A DNA stretch of 40,161 bases, taken from assembly GCA_021798985.1 (NCBI GenBank), contig JAJZBI010000031.1:1-40161 (forward strand), read 5' to 3'. A program made the position numbers and the translations under genes. Below, piece by piece: positions 33,054 through 40,161 of the stretch (position 1 is its first letter; every line of letters begins with the position of its first letter). The notes below the pieces were generated by a model. The model made no database searches. It had not been told where the DNA came from and saw only the letters and a list, made by a program, of their open reading frames with translations. The stretch is from Actinomycetes bacterium (lineage in GTDB: Bacteria; Actinomycetota; Acidimicrobiia; Acidimicrobiales; Bog-793).

Positions 33054-34183
33054 GGCTGTGTTGCAGAGACGACGAGGGCCGTAGGGGGCAGCGCCGAGCA
33101 GTCAGTGCATGAGAACAACAGCCCGCCTCGCTCGCGCCCCCTACGGCGCCTCGAGCACGACTGTCCCGCAGATCCCCGCCCCGGCACGACGCCACGGACC
33201 ACCGCGACGAGCGCCCGGTGAGCGCCGCGACTGGAGAGCGACCGACCGGCGCCTTCGCGCCCGAGGCGATCTCCGCCTCCTCGTCGATCCCGAGTGGCTG
33301 GCGAGCCTCGTCGGCGACGGGCGGGCTTCGACGCGCGGCCGCCCCTATGACCCGGTACTGATCGAGCACTGCTGCGCGCGCGGGGCAGCGACGGGACTGG
33401 CCCTCCGCCAGGTGTCCGGGCTGTGCGCCATGCTGCTCGGCCTCGCCGGCGCTGCGCAGGTCGCCGTGCCGGACCACTCGAGCATCTGCCGGCGCCGGCG
33501 AGAGATCGGTTTCCGGCCACCACCCAGGCGAGCTGGTCCGATCACCATCGCCATCGACGCCACCGGGGTCACCCTTTCCACCCCCGGGCCCTGGACCAAG
33601 GACAAGTACGGCGACAAGCGACGCTCGCGCTTTGTGAAGCTGCACGCGGCGATCGACGTGGCCCCGGGCACCTTCGTCGCAGCCGTCGTCACCGACGCCG
33701 CCGGCGAAGGCACCGGGGACGTCTCGGTCGGACCTGAGCTCATCGACGAGGCGGCAGCATCGGGGCCCCTCGCCGCTGTCCTCGCGGATCGCGCCTATGA
33801 AGCACGCGAGTGCTACGAGGCCGCGCGCCGAGCCGGTGGGGTCCTGCTCAAGCCGCCGAAGGACAACGCGAGACGAGGTCTTCACCCCGACCGTGACCGC
33901 CACCTCGCCCAGATCGGCCGCCTCGGCTGCCGGTGTGGCGAGAACGCGTCGGCTAGGGCGACCGGTCCCACGTCGAGGGTGCCTTCTCGGCCCTGAAGCG
34001 CACCACCGGGCACCGGAGCCGTGCCCGCAGCCTCGAGGGGGCTGCCGCCGAGATCACCGCTCGGGTCAGCCTCTACAACACCTGGCTCGAACAAGGGGCC
34101 TGAGCCGCCGCGCGCCGGCGGCGGGAAGGGCGCGTCCTCGGATCCGGGCCAGTCGACGGCCGGGGCGTCTCTGCAACACAGCC
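33054..34183 (+). mobile_element. IS903-like (IS5 family) insertion sequence
   Basis: A 1,130-bp element with perfect 18-bp terminal inverted repeats GGCTGTGTTGCAGAGACG (33054-33071 and its complement 34166-34183). It is flanked by the 9-bp direct repeat CTGGGGCTT (33045-33053 and 34184-34192). An 18-bp IR beginning GGCTNTGTTG and a 9-bp duplication are hallmarks of the IS903 group. The perfect ends imply a fairly recent insertion, yet its transposase gene is broken. Confidence 0.9.
33109..34103 (+). pseudogene. Transposase of the IS903-like element, frameshifted
   Basis: An IS5-family DDE transposase. The first part runs in one frame to about 33,925: RPYDPVLIEHCCARG, then IAIDATGVTLSTPGPWTKDK with the first Asp, then AVLADRAYEARECYEAA with the second. 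The continuation lies in another frame: VWRERVG, TAG (33954-33956), then GDRSHVEGAFSALKRTTGHR with the Glu, ending SLYNTWLEQGA, stop at 34101-34103. So there is one frameshift near 33,920-33,935 and one amber codon where a Tyr is expected. The product cannot be functional without transposase in trans. Confidence 0.82.
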
Positions 34184-34355
34184 CTGGGGCTTGGCAGAAG
34201 TCAGATGGCCATTACAGTGCTCGACCACCCGGTTGGTGTGCACACTCTGCACGGCCTGCGCCGATACGGCAGCGCTCGGGCTGATTGGGCACTTCCCCCT
34301 CCGGCCGTGCGCTCACCGCCCGCACCCGTGCCGACGGCCATCTGCTGCTCGGCCT

Positions 34356-34730
34356 TCAGCTGCGACTATGTCGCTCGCCGTTGAGCTCGAGGAGCCGCCG
34401 CTCCACCTCGCGCTGGGATTCGGGCTGAAGCGTCCCGCGGGCGCCGAAGCGCTCGGTCGGATGGAGCCCGAGGGTGATATCGAGGTCCTCCCAGCCATAG
34501 GCCGTGGCGACGGCCGCGTCGAGCTGCTGGTGGCAGGTGCGCAGCTCGGTGACGTCGCCCGCGTGCTCGTCGGGGGACGTCACGAGGTTGTAGATGTCCG
34601 TCATGCCCACGGCCCGCTCCAGCATCATTGTGGAGCGGTGTGCCTCGAGGGTGCGGGCGGCGACGGCGACGGCTGCGGACGGACCGGGTCGCGGGAAGGT
34701 CTCGAAGCAGCGCTCCTGGACCACGCGAGC
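34356..34730 (-). pseudogene. C-terminal remnant of an Eco57I/type II-style DNA methyltransferase
   Basis: The reading frame ending at 34356 encodes RVVQERCFETFPRPGPSAAV, a helical stretch with HRSTMMLERAVGMTDIYNLV, then HQQLDAAVATAYGWEDLDIT, and closes RREV-like REVERRLLELNGERHS. This order (FETFPxP, hR..MM...G.T..YN, LD.AV..AYGW.DL, R.E...RLL.LN..R) is what I know from the C-terminus of large restriction-modification methyltransferases of the Eco57I/type IIG kind. The catalytic methyltransferase part is absent. It is fused in frame to an unrelated membrane-protein fragment upstream, probably by deletion. Confidence 0.6.
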
Positions 34731-35177
34731 TCGGGAAGTCCAACCAACGGGATGAGTTCTGCCACGTGAAAGACCAGAGATCCCCCCGGCCGCAATGCCG
34801 TGAGCCGACGAGGAATACCACTCGTTAGCACTGGCGTTTGGCCAGATGAACGCTCGCAAGCCGACGGCCGGTCCGTGGCCGATGTTGGATACGGCAACGC
34901 CGGCGAAGATGAGATCGTCATCCACGGCATGAACGTGGATGACTGGACGAACGGCGAGCTCCCGGTCAAGGCGCTGCTCCATGGCGAGCGCACGCGTTGC
35001 CTCCGCCTCCTCGCGGGCCGCCTGGACTTGTTCTCTCGCCAGTTCGATCGATGCCCTTGCGTCCTTGATAGCGGCCTCGCCGGCTTCAGCGGCGCGGCGC
35101 GTGAACCAGGCCATAACTGCGGTGACTACGGCCAAAGCAAGGGTACAGAGCCCGACAAGCCAGTCTCCGGCGGTCAT
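34731..35177 (-). pseudogene. N-terminal fragment of a membrane-anchored protein
   Basis: This opens with MTAGDWLVGLCTLALAVVTA, a single membrane helix, then a coiled coil (residues about 28-70). It continues as a beta-rich stretch RPVIHVHAVDDDLIFAGVAV and SNIGHGPAVGLRAFIW, typical of small bacterial inner-membrane proteins with a C-terminal soluble domain. After about 34,820 another frame continues more naturally (LTALRPGGSLVFHVAEL...), suggesting a frameshift. The fragment then joins the methyltransferase remnant. The two together form a 273-codon chimeric ORF, which may still be translated. Confidence 0.5.
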
Positions 35178-35725
35178 GCCACTTGCTGCAATCACCTCAC
35201 AAGCGTACCTGTACGTACACTGGTCAGGAAGGAGCCAGGTTCCGGTATCTACACTCGGCGACGCTGACTCGTCGACCTTGCGATGTCTCGGGAGACCGTC
35301 GCGGTGCTCGGTGCGCCTCCGGCTGGCGTCGCACCGCGGGGCGGCTACGCGCTTGTCGGTAGTGCCAAGGGCAGGCGCAGCCGACGCGCTCATTGGGCGT
35401 GGGCGGCCGGCTGAGTGGGAGTAGCAGACAGGGCGGAGCGAAGCTGTCGTTCTGAGCGCGAGGGCACCTTTCGGAGCGCCTGTGACCGGGTATTCGGAAT
35501 GACTGTTCAGGCGAGGGTCGGCGGGCGTCCCCGGCAGCGCCGAGCAACCGGCAGATCGAACAGAGATCGCAAAATCGTCGATCGGAGCCTGGTCAGACCC
35601 GGCATGGCCGGATGCCACACGAGATCTGACACACCACGGGCGGCGGTGAATGCACGCCCGCTCGCATCCCGCACAGTGTGCGACCGACCCGCTCCAGATC
35701 GAGCGGGCCGCACAAGGAGGACGAT
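35178..35725. other. Divergent spacer with no gene seen
   Basis: The 548 bp between the chimeric minus-strand ORF and the plus-strand pair hold no ORF I would defend. A TGTACGTACA palindrome lies near 35,210, close to the minus-strand gene. The promoter of the pair at 35726 must be here but cannot be named with confidence. Confidence 0.4.
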
Positions 35726-36052
35726 GTGACCGTATCTCCCCTGAACACCGACAGCGCCCCGAACACTCGGCCTGGGGTCGCCGCCTTGGATGCGTTCCTC
35801 GGACGCATGTTGCGACTCAAGGTGGTGCCTGCACTCGACGATGTCCTCAATGCAATCTGGGGCACCGGATTCGAGCTCATCGAGGCGGCCGAAGCCGCTC
35901 TCGCGCTCCCAAGACTCGACCTCGCGGCCAACGAGCAGTTCGAAGACGCGAGCGATCAGCTGTGGCGCAGCCTCGAGATCGCCGACCGCCTGTACTGCGA
36001 GCTCGAGCAGCTCTGCGCTTCGCTCGAGCCCCCGGCGGCTCCGCAGCGATGA
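35726..36052 (+). CDS. Small acidic helical protein, first gene of a coupled pair
   Basis: A 108-residue protein starting at a GTG with AAGGAGG five bases upstream. Its sequence is VTVSPLNTDSAPNTRPGVAA, then LDAFLGRMLRLKVVPALDDV, then two long amphipathic helices ending LEPPAAPQR. No known motif is visible. Its TGA overlaps the ATG of the next gene (ATGA), so the two proteins are likely made in fixed ratio and may form a complex. Function unknown. Confidence 0.7.
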   Translation: MTVSPLNTDSAPNTRPGVAALDAFLGRMLRLKVVPALDDVLNAIWGTGFELIEAAEAALALPRLDLAANEQFEDASDQLWRSLEIADRLYCELEQLCASLEPPAAPQR

Positions 36053-36969
36053 GCGCGTCGGTAGCCGAGCTCGTCGAGCGCTTCGGCGCCGGATTCGTCC
36101 CCGAGGTCGCTCCGCCCTACGACCTACGCGCCCTATGTCGGCGCCTTGGGCGCGTGCCCGGGCCGCTCCCCGAGCTCCCGCCGCGCATCCAGGTGCGCAT
36201 CCTCGAGCCCCCGGGCTGCCAACGCGTCGAGGCGGTACCTGCGCGTGTCTTCGGCGTGATTGATGGCATCCAACCGCCAGCGCGCGTGGCGTACTGGCGT
36301 GCCGGCCGCCCGCTCGGCCTGGTGTACGTGGCAGCAGGCTGCGTTGAACCGACGAGCGGCGAGCCGCGTGCGCACGAGGAGCGTCTGCTCATCATCGTCA
36401 GCCATCTCGACGAGGGTTGGGCGCGCGACCTGGCTTCGGGCGTGCCGATCGCGGTGGTCCGTGAGCGCTATCCCGCGGAGCTCGTGAGTGCGATCTCTGA
36501 GCTGCACCGCCGCCTGCGACACCGCCTCGAGCGCGATGTGCTCGAGGCGGTGCGCGCAGCCGGCCGCCTGGTCGTCGTGGACGGGCACCTGCGCGATGTC
36601 GCCCCGGGCGCGGGTGCTGTCGCTGGCATCGTGAAGAGCCACGTGTTCCAGTACCTCGGGGACGAGCGAGAGATCGCGAATCTCGGCGAAGGCGAGCTCT
36701 CGAATCCGTTCCAGCTTCCCGCTGTCCATGACGGCGAGATCGATCGTTTCTCCGCCTACTTGCGGCTCCACCGAGCCGAGGAGAGCGAGTGGTCTCACGG
36801 CCTCGTCCGCCTGGAGACGACCGACGCGGGCTTGCTCGAACCGGTCGCGGCGTGGGCGCTTACCAACAGGCAGGGCCCGAGCGCCGATCCTCGATGGCCG
36901 GTACATCTCGCCGCCACCGCTTACTGCGAGACCTGGCTGCGGTCGCGTATCCCACCGATTCTTGGCTGA
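36049..36969 (+). CDS. NurA-like nuclease domain protein
   Basis: A 306-residue protein. Three motifs in the right order suggest a NurA/RNase H-like nuclease fold: FGVIDGIQPPARVAYW (first Asp strand), GRLVVVDGHLRD (second Asp), and VAGIVKSHVFQYLG (GIVK-like). The C-terminal helical part ends HLAATAYCETWLRSRIPPIL, resembling the closing helix where NurA proteins have PxxL..A. NurA acts with the HerA translocase in DNA end resection, and in bacteria NurA-HerA pairs occur in defence islands, but no HerA gene lies in the window. The match is by eye and only moderate. The start overlaps the upstream stop. Confidence 0.5.
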   Translation: MSASVAELVERFGAGFVPEVAPPYDLRALCRRLGRVPGPLPELPPRIQVRILEPPGCQRVEAVPARVFGVIDGIQPPARVAYWRAGRPLGLVYVAAGCVEPTSGEPRAHEERLLIIVSHLDEGWARDLASGVPIAVVRERYPAELVSAISELHRRLRHRLERDVLEAVRAAGRLVVVDGHLRDVAPGAGAVAGIVKSHVFQYLGDEREIANLGEGELSNPFQLPAVHDGEIDRFSAYLRLHRAEESEWSHGLVRLETTDAGLLEPVAAWALTNRQGPSADPRWPVHLAATAYCETWLRSRIPPILG

Positions 36970-37057
36970 ACCACCGATACGGCGCCTTGCGCGCGAGCAC
37001 GGCGCGCTGACCGGTCACGCCGCCGGCCATGCCGGCCCCATAAAGGAAGGAGTCCCG

Positions 37058-37420
37058 ATGCCTCCACCATCCGGCAGTCTCTTTCGCGTCGCGCACGCCC
37101 GTATCGACCGATTGCAGGACCGCCTGCCGACGCGAGCGCGACGAGAGCTCGCGACGTGTCTCACGGCCATCAGCGACGACGTGGACGAGTTGCTCGTCCT
37201 CACCGATGGCGCGCGCGGCGTCCCAAGCGTCGCCACGCCGACCGTGCAGGCCCGCATCGAGCGCCTGAGCGAGCGGTGCGCAATCCTCGAGGACGCGCTC
37301 GGGGCCGACGGCATGAACGCTGCGGCCCAGCGAGCGCTGGCGGCCGTGATTGAGGCGTGCGCGGACGTCGCGACCTGGGTGATGGAGGCACCGCCCTCCG
37401 CGCCTGCGCGAGTCGCATAG
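37058..37420 (+). CDS. Small helical protein of unknown function
   Basis: A 120-residue protein with a clear ribosome site (AAAGGAAGGAG seven bases before the ATG). It reads MPPPSGSLFRVAHARIDRLQ, then DRLPTRARRELATCLTAISD, and consists of about four amphipathic helices with a short Ala/Pro tail. No motif is recognised. It follows the NurA-like gene by 88 bp in the same direction and ends before a strong hairpin, so it probably closes a three-gene transcript beginning at 35726. Confidence 0.68.
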   Translation: MPPPSGSLFRVAHARIDRLQDRLPTRARRELATCLTAISDDVDELLVLTDGARGVPSVATPTVQARIERLSERCAILEDALGADGMNAAAQRALAAVIEACADVATWVMEAPPSAPARVA

Positions 37421-37460
37421 CAGCGTGCGGCCACCTCGCTGGCCGTCTGACGATTCACCC

Positions 37461-37489
37461 AAGCAGGGCCGCCGCGCGCGGCCCTGCTT
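37461..37489 (+). terminator. Strong hairpin, probable terminator
   Basis: AAGCAGGGCCG and CGGCCCTGCTT form a perfect 11-bp stem with a 7-base loop, 40 bases after the stop of the 37058 gene. No clear T-run follows. Its position fits transcription termination of the three-gene unit. Confidence 0.65.
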
Positions 37490-37936
37490 CTGCGTCGAGA
37501 CACGCCAGCTGTGACTTTGCATCCACTGACATGGCGACCCTTCCAGATGTTGCAGCACGCCGCGCGAGTCTCGCCGCTCGGACATTTTCCAAAGCTGGCA
37601 GTGAGGCACGAAGACGCAGTTCAGGGCCCCTCCTAGATTGGCTGGAGTCGAGCTGGTGGCAACTTGAGTTGCACGCAGCCAGGGTTGCGCCCTCAGCGGG
37701 CTCAGCGCCGGCCGGCGCCGCTACCGCCGCCGGGGCGGCACTCAAGCCGCACCGTCGCGGTCGAGCGGGCAACAGGAGGGGCGAGAACTCAGGCGCTCGC
37801 CGCTGGTGCAGAGCCTGCCGAGGTCGAAGCGGCGGTCCAGGAGGCCATCGAGCGTGCCTTCACCGGGCGCGATGCGGAGCGCGCTGCTGTGGGGAGGCGA
37901 CCGAAGAGCCCGGCGAGCGCCCGAGAGCCATAACGC

Positions 37937-38128
37937 ATGACACATCGCGGCGGAGTGGGCAAAGGCGCGCACCGCCGCGGGCGGCGCGTCTTCGAGGAGC
38001 TTGGCCACGCCCCCGACTTCATCGTCACCGATGCAGCGGCCGGGACAGCTCGCGCCATCGCAGGGCACTTGGAGACCTCCCGCACGGTGCTCGTGCCGTC
38101 GCCGTGGCACGTCAGTAACGCCGTGTGA
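37937..38128 (+). pseudogene. Transposase-like fragment
   Basis: A 63-codon open stretch reads RVFEELGHAPDFIVTDAAAG, then TARAIAGHLETSRTVLVPSP and WHVSNAV. The VTDAAAG...VPSPWH pattern resembles the second-Asp region of DDE transposases of the mutator-like kind. Nothing before or after continues it, so it is a relic. The rest of 37,490-38,228 holds no gene I can support; a helical open stretch (37,764-37,933) may be another part of the same relic. Confidence 0.35.
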
Positions 38129-38228
38129 AACGGGCTCGCTGCGACGCGCGGGGGTGAGAGCGAAGGCAGTCGGAGCGGGGGACGAGCGCCCGACCGGGAG
38201 GGGTGCGCGGTGAACTGCGCCCGTTGTC

Positions 38229-38903
38229 ATGAAGAAGCTGGCAGCCGTCGGTGGCGCTGAGCTGGATACACTTCGGATAGTGCACACGATCCAGATCCAC
38301 TCCGTTGCCGGCCCGTTTGCGCGCCAGCCGGGTGCGGGCCGCCGTGCGGCGACGCTCCTCGCGCGCGCCGAGGTGATGGGCTTCTCCACCGGTGAGCTCG
38401 CCGGCGGGGTGCTGAGCGTCGCCGTCGTCCACGAAACGGTCCGCGCGCTCGCGGCAGCAGGCGTGGCGAGTCGGGCGGCGGTTGTCTTTGATGACGAGCA
38501 CCCCGACGAGGCGGTCGCACTCGCACTCGAAGGCACCGAGCACAGCCCGATGCCCCGCGGTGAGTGGCCCGCGCTGATCGAGATGCTCGGCGAGGACCTC
38601 CTCGCCCATCTCCTCGGCATCAGCGCGTCCAGCCTGCGCCGCTACGCCACGGGCACCCGGCCGACCCCCGACGCCGTCGCCGCGCGGCTGCACCTGCTCG
38701 CTCTCGTGGTGGTCGACCTCGCCGGGGCCTACAACGCCTACGGGATCCGGCGCTGGTTCACCCGGCCACGCCACGCGCTCGGGGGGCGCGCACCGCTCGA
38801 GCTGCTGGAGGGTGAGTGGGATCCCGACGGCGAAGCCGCCGCGTCGCTGCGCCGTCTCGCCGGCGAGCTGTCGGGGGAGCTGAGTGCCTCGGCGGCGGGC
38901 TGA
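38229..38903 (+). CDS. Xre/MbcA/ParS-type antitoxin of a RES-Xre module
   Basis: A 224-residue protein. The C-terminal half carries the DUF2384-type toxin-binding region: LLAHLLGISASSLRRYATGT (HTH), then LHLLALVVVDLAGAYNAYGI, RRWFTRPRHALGGRAPLELL and EGEWDPDG. These match MbcA/Xre antitoxins. The N-terminal half is longer than in the simplest members. Such antitoxins neutralise the RES toxin and repress their own operon. The stop lies two bases before the toxin ATG. The ATG start is the first in frame after a weak AT-rich spacer, and a later start is possible. Confidence 0.85.
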   Translation: MKKLAAVGGAELDTLRIVHTIQIHSVAGPFARQPGAGRRAATLLARAEVMGFSTGELAGGVLSVAVVHETVRALAAAGVASRAAVVFDDEHPDEAVALALEGTEHSPMPRGEWPALIEMLGEDLLAHLLGISASSLRRYATGTRPTPDAVAARLHLLALVVVDLAGAYNAYGIRRWFTRPRHALGGRAPLELLEGEWDPDGEAAASLRRLAGELSGELSASAAG

Positions 38904-38905
38904 GG

Positions 38906-39475
38906 ATGGCGCTCTGGTTCCGCCACGGGGATGCCCGCTTCCCCTTCTTGTGGGAGTCCGGCCCGCAGCCACCGGGACGGTGGCACGACGCGGCGCACGC
39001 GCCGGCCACCTACCTCGCCGACAGCCCCGACACGGCCTGGGCAGAGTTCCTGCGCCACGAGGAGATCACCGACCCCGCGGATCTCCGGGGCATCGCGCGA
39101 CGGATGTGGGCAGTCGAGGTCCCCGATGCGGTGGTCGAGGCCGCGCCGCAGGCGACCCTCGCCGCCGAGACGCTGAGCGGCGACCGTGCGAGCTACCCGG
39201 CGTGCCAGCGCCATGCGGCAGAGCTCCGCCACGCGGGGGCGTCGGCGCTGCGCGCGCCGTCGGCCGCGCTGGCCCCGGCGCGCGGCGGTGGTCAGAAGGT
39301 CGACGGCGGCCTCATCGAGGCCTCGGCACGCGACGGCGCGACGCTCGTGCTCTTCGGGGGACACTGGCCCGACGTGCGGGCGTGGGCGGCAGTCGACGTG
39401 GGAGCGCCGACGCTTCGCCAGCTGCAGCAGGTGCAGCACTTCGCGGGTGCCATGGCATCCCCGGGCCCTGCGTGA
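38906..39475 (+). CDS. RES-domain toxin (NAD+-degrading)
   Basis: A 189-residue RES protein: ALWFRHGDARFPFLWESGPQ and PPGRWHDA at the start, TYLADSPDTAWAEFLRHEEI with the Tyr and Glu of the active site, and a later Ser-containing segment RASYPACQRHAAELRHAGAS. Known RES toxins (for example MbcT) break down NAD+ by phosphorolysis or hydrolysis and stop growth; their partner is an Xre/MbcA antitoxin, which lies directly upstream. The ATG at 38906 has GAGG-like bases before it and gives the usual short N-terminus; longer in-frame starts overlap the antitoxin. It appears intact. Confidence 0.87.
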   Translation: MALWFRHGDARFPFLWESGPQPPGRWHDAAHAPATYLADSPDTAWAEFLRHEEITDPADLRGIARRMWAVEVPDAVVEAAPQATLAAETLSGDRASYPACQRHAAELRHAGASALRAPSAALAPARGGGQKVDGGLIEASARDGATLVLFGGHWPDVRAWAAVDVGAPTLRQLQQVQHFAGAMASPGPA

Positions 39476-39981
39476 TCACCGACGCGCGCGGCTCGACGGA
39501 GTAACCGCTACGCGCTGTTGACCCCTTCGATACCGAGGAGCGTGGGGCCCCGGGTGCCGTGTGGCGGTCGCCGACCTCCAGAAGGAGATCAGCTCCCGCT
39601 TTGGCCTTAGGCGCTTGCGGCGTCGTCGAGTGGTGTTTGGCTGCGGCCAGCTCGAACCCAGTCAAGCCTGCTGGCTCAGGTGGTCGGATCGCGGCGCCGC
39701 TCCCTCCGGAGAGGATAGCCAGCCGCTTAGAGCGTGTGGCCGATGGGCGAGCAGAGCGATGCTCCTAAGCGTGTCAAGGGGGCAGGTGGGTCGACGTAGC
39801 GATCGGGCACGGACAGGACAGGGAAGGGCCACGCGCGCGGGCGGGCAAGCTCCTAATAGGCCACGAGGCCGGTCGCGTCGACGACGAGAGTGGGTGCCGC
39901 GGCGCCAGGCGGGCAGTTCGTTCTGAAGACAGCCCGGAGGCGTCAGCCGATTCTCGGGCCACGCCTGGCGCCGGCGGCGAT
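39476..39981. other. Non-coding stretch before the second IS110 gene
   Basis: About 500 bp with no supported gene. It follows the RES toxin and lies at the 3' side of the truncated IS110 transposase, so part of it is probably the non-coding end of that element. I see no long inverted repeat and no tRNA-like sequence. Confidence 0.35.
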
Positions 39982-40161
39982 TCAGCCGCGAGGAAGGCTT
40001 CGGTAGACCTCGCGGGCGACGTAGCGCTTGAGGATCCGGATGATCTCCTTCTTCGATCGTCCCTCCTTCAAGCGACGCTCGACGTAGGCCTTCGTCCGGG
40101 GGTCGTTGCGCATCCGGGTGATGACGACGCCCCACAGCGCCCGGTTGGCGCTGCGGTCGCC
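39982..40161 (-). CDS. IS110-family transposase, C-terminal part (cut by window end)
   Basis: The last 59 codons of a transposase running off the right edge: GDRSANRALWGVVITRMRND, then PRTKAYVERRLKEGRSKKEI and IRILKRYVAREVYRSLPRG, stop. This is the end of the Tnp_20 domain of IS110 proteins (RSANRALW, then YVxRR...GxSKKEIIRxLKRYVAREVYR). It differs clearly from the IS110 transposase at 13730, so it is a second, unrelated copy. Confidence 0.85.
   Translation of the reverse strand, partial: GDRSANRALWGVVITRMRNDPRTKAYVERRLKEGRSKKEIIRILKRYVAREVYRSLPRG

Noticed and set aside
39640-39680. Possible second attachment site (tRNA 3'-end-like GGTTCGAGC on the minus strand)
   Set aside because: Only a short piece resembles a T-arm and it does not match the tRNA-Ala acceptor or flank.

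Overview
The window is high-GC DNA with many GTG starts. Its gene content (a DivIVA-like protein, TldD/TldE, FmdB with a CIRCE operator, MoaC, a FUSC-type membrane protein, a ketopantoate-reductase-like protein) suggests an actinobacterium. The style of the small membrane and secreted proteins would fit the Acidimicrobiia, but that placement is inference. No rRNA is present; one tRNA gene is.

Bases 1 to about 10,650 look like ordinary chromosome with tightly packed genes. They hold an EAL phosphodiesterase with a degenerate GGDEF domain, a divergent DivIVA-like coiled-coil protein, the overlapping tldD-tldE pair, fmdB behind a perfect CIRCE inverted repeat, divergent moaC, a small membrane protein, and a two-gene minus-strand unit of a PanE-like reductase followed by a FUSC-family protein.

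A tRNA-Ala(CGC) gene at 10,674-10,746 marks the border. Directly after it come a cluster of TGTGC repeats with a 14-bp palindrome, an excisionase-like protein, and a 714-residue tyrosine recombinase with four HTH-like modules at its C-terminus. This is the classic layout of an element integrated at a tRNA gene. I could not find the far attachment site, so the right border is unknown.

From 13.7 kb to the end the DNA is accessory. It holds an IS110 transposase with a possible bridge-RNA region, and a large NERD-nuclease/STAND-NTPase protein that looks like an anti-phage sensor-effector. There are also secreted proteins, an AbiU2/HEPN-like protein, and a HEPN-like gene split by an IS481-like element. 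A minus-strand operon encodes ribbon-helix-helix, wHTH and HNH proteins. A SIR2-family defence gene is broken by an amber codon in its NAD-binding loop. A very large, divergent serine-recombinase-like protein is followed by a decayed IS903-like element, a remnant of a type II-style DNA methyltransferase fused to a membrane-protein fragment, and a translationally coupled pair with a NurA-like member. An Xre-RES toxin-antitoxin pair and a second, truncated IS110 transposase close the window.

The accessory half reads as a defence and mobile-element island with heavy turnover. Several candidate immune genes (HEPN, SIR2, methyltransferase) are dead or remnants, while the NERD-STAND protein, the AbiU2-like protein and the RES-Xre pair appear intact. 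The most unusual items are the two recombinases of different catalytic classes that each carry tandem HTH modules, and the CIRCE site in front of fmdB.
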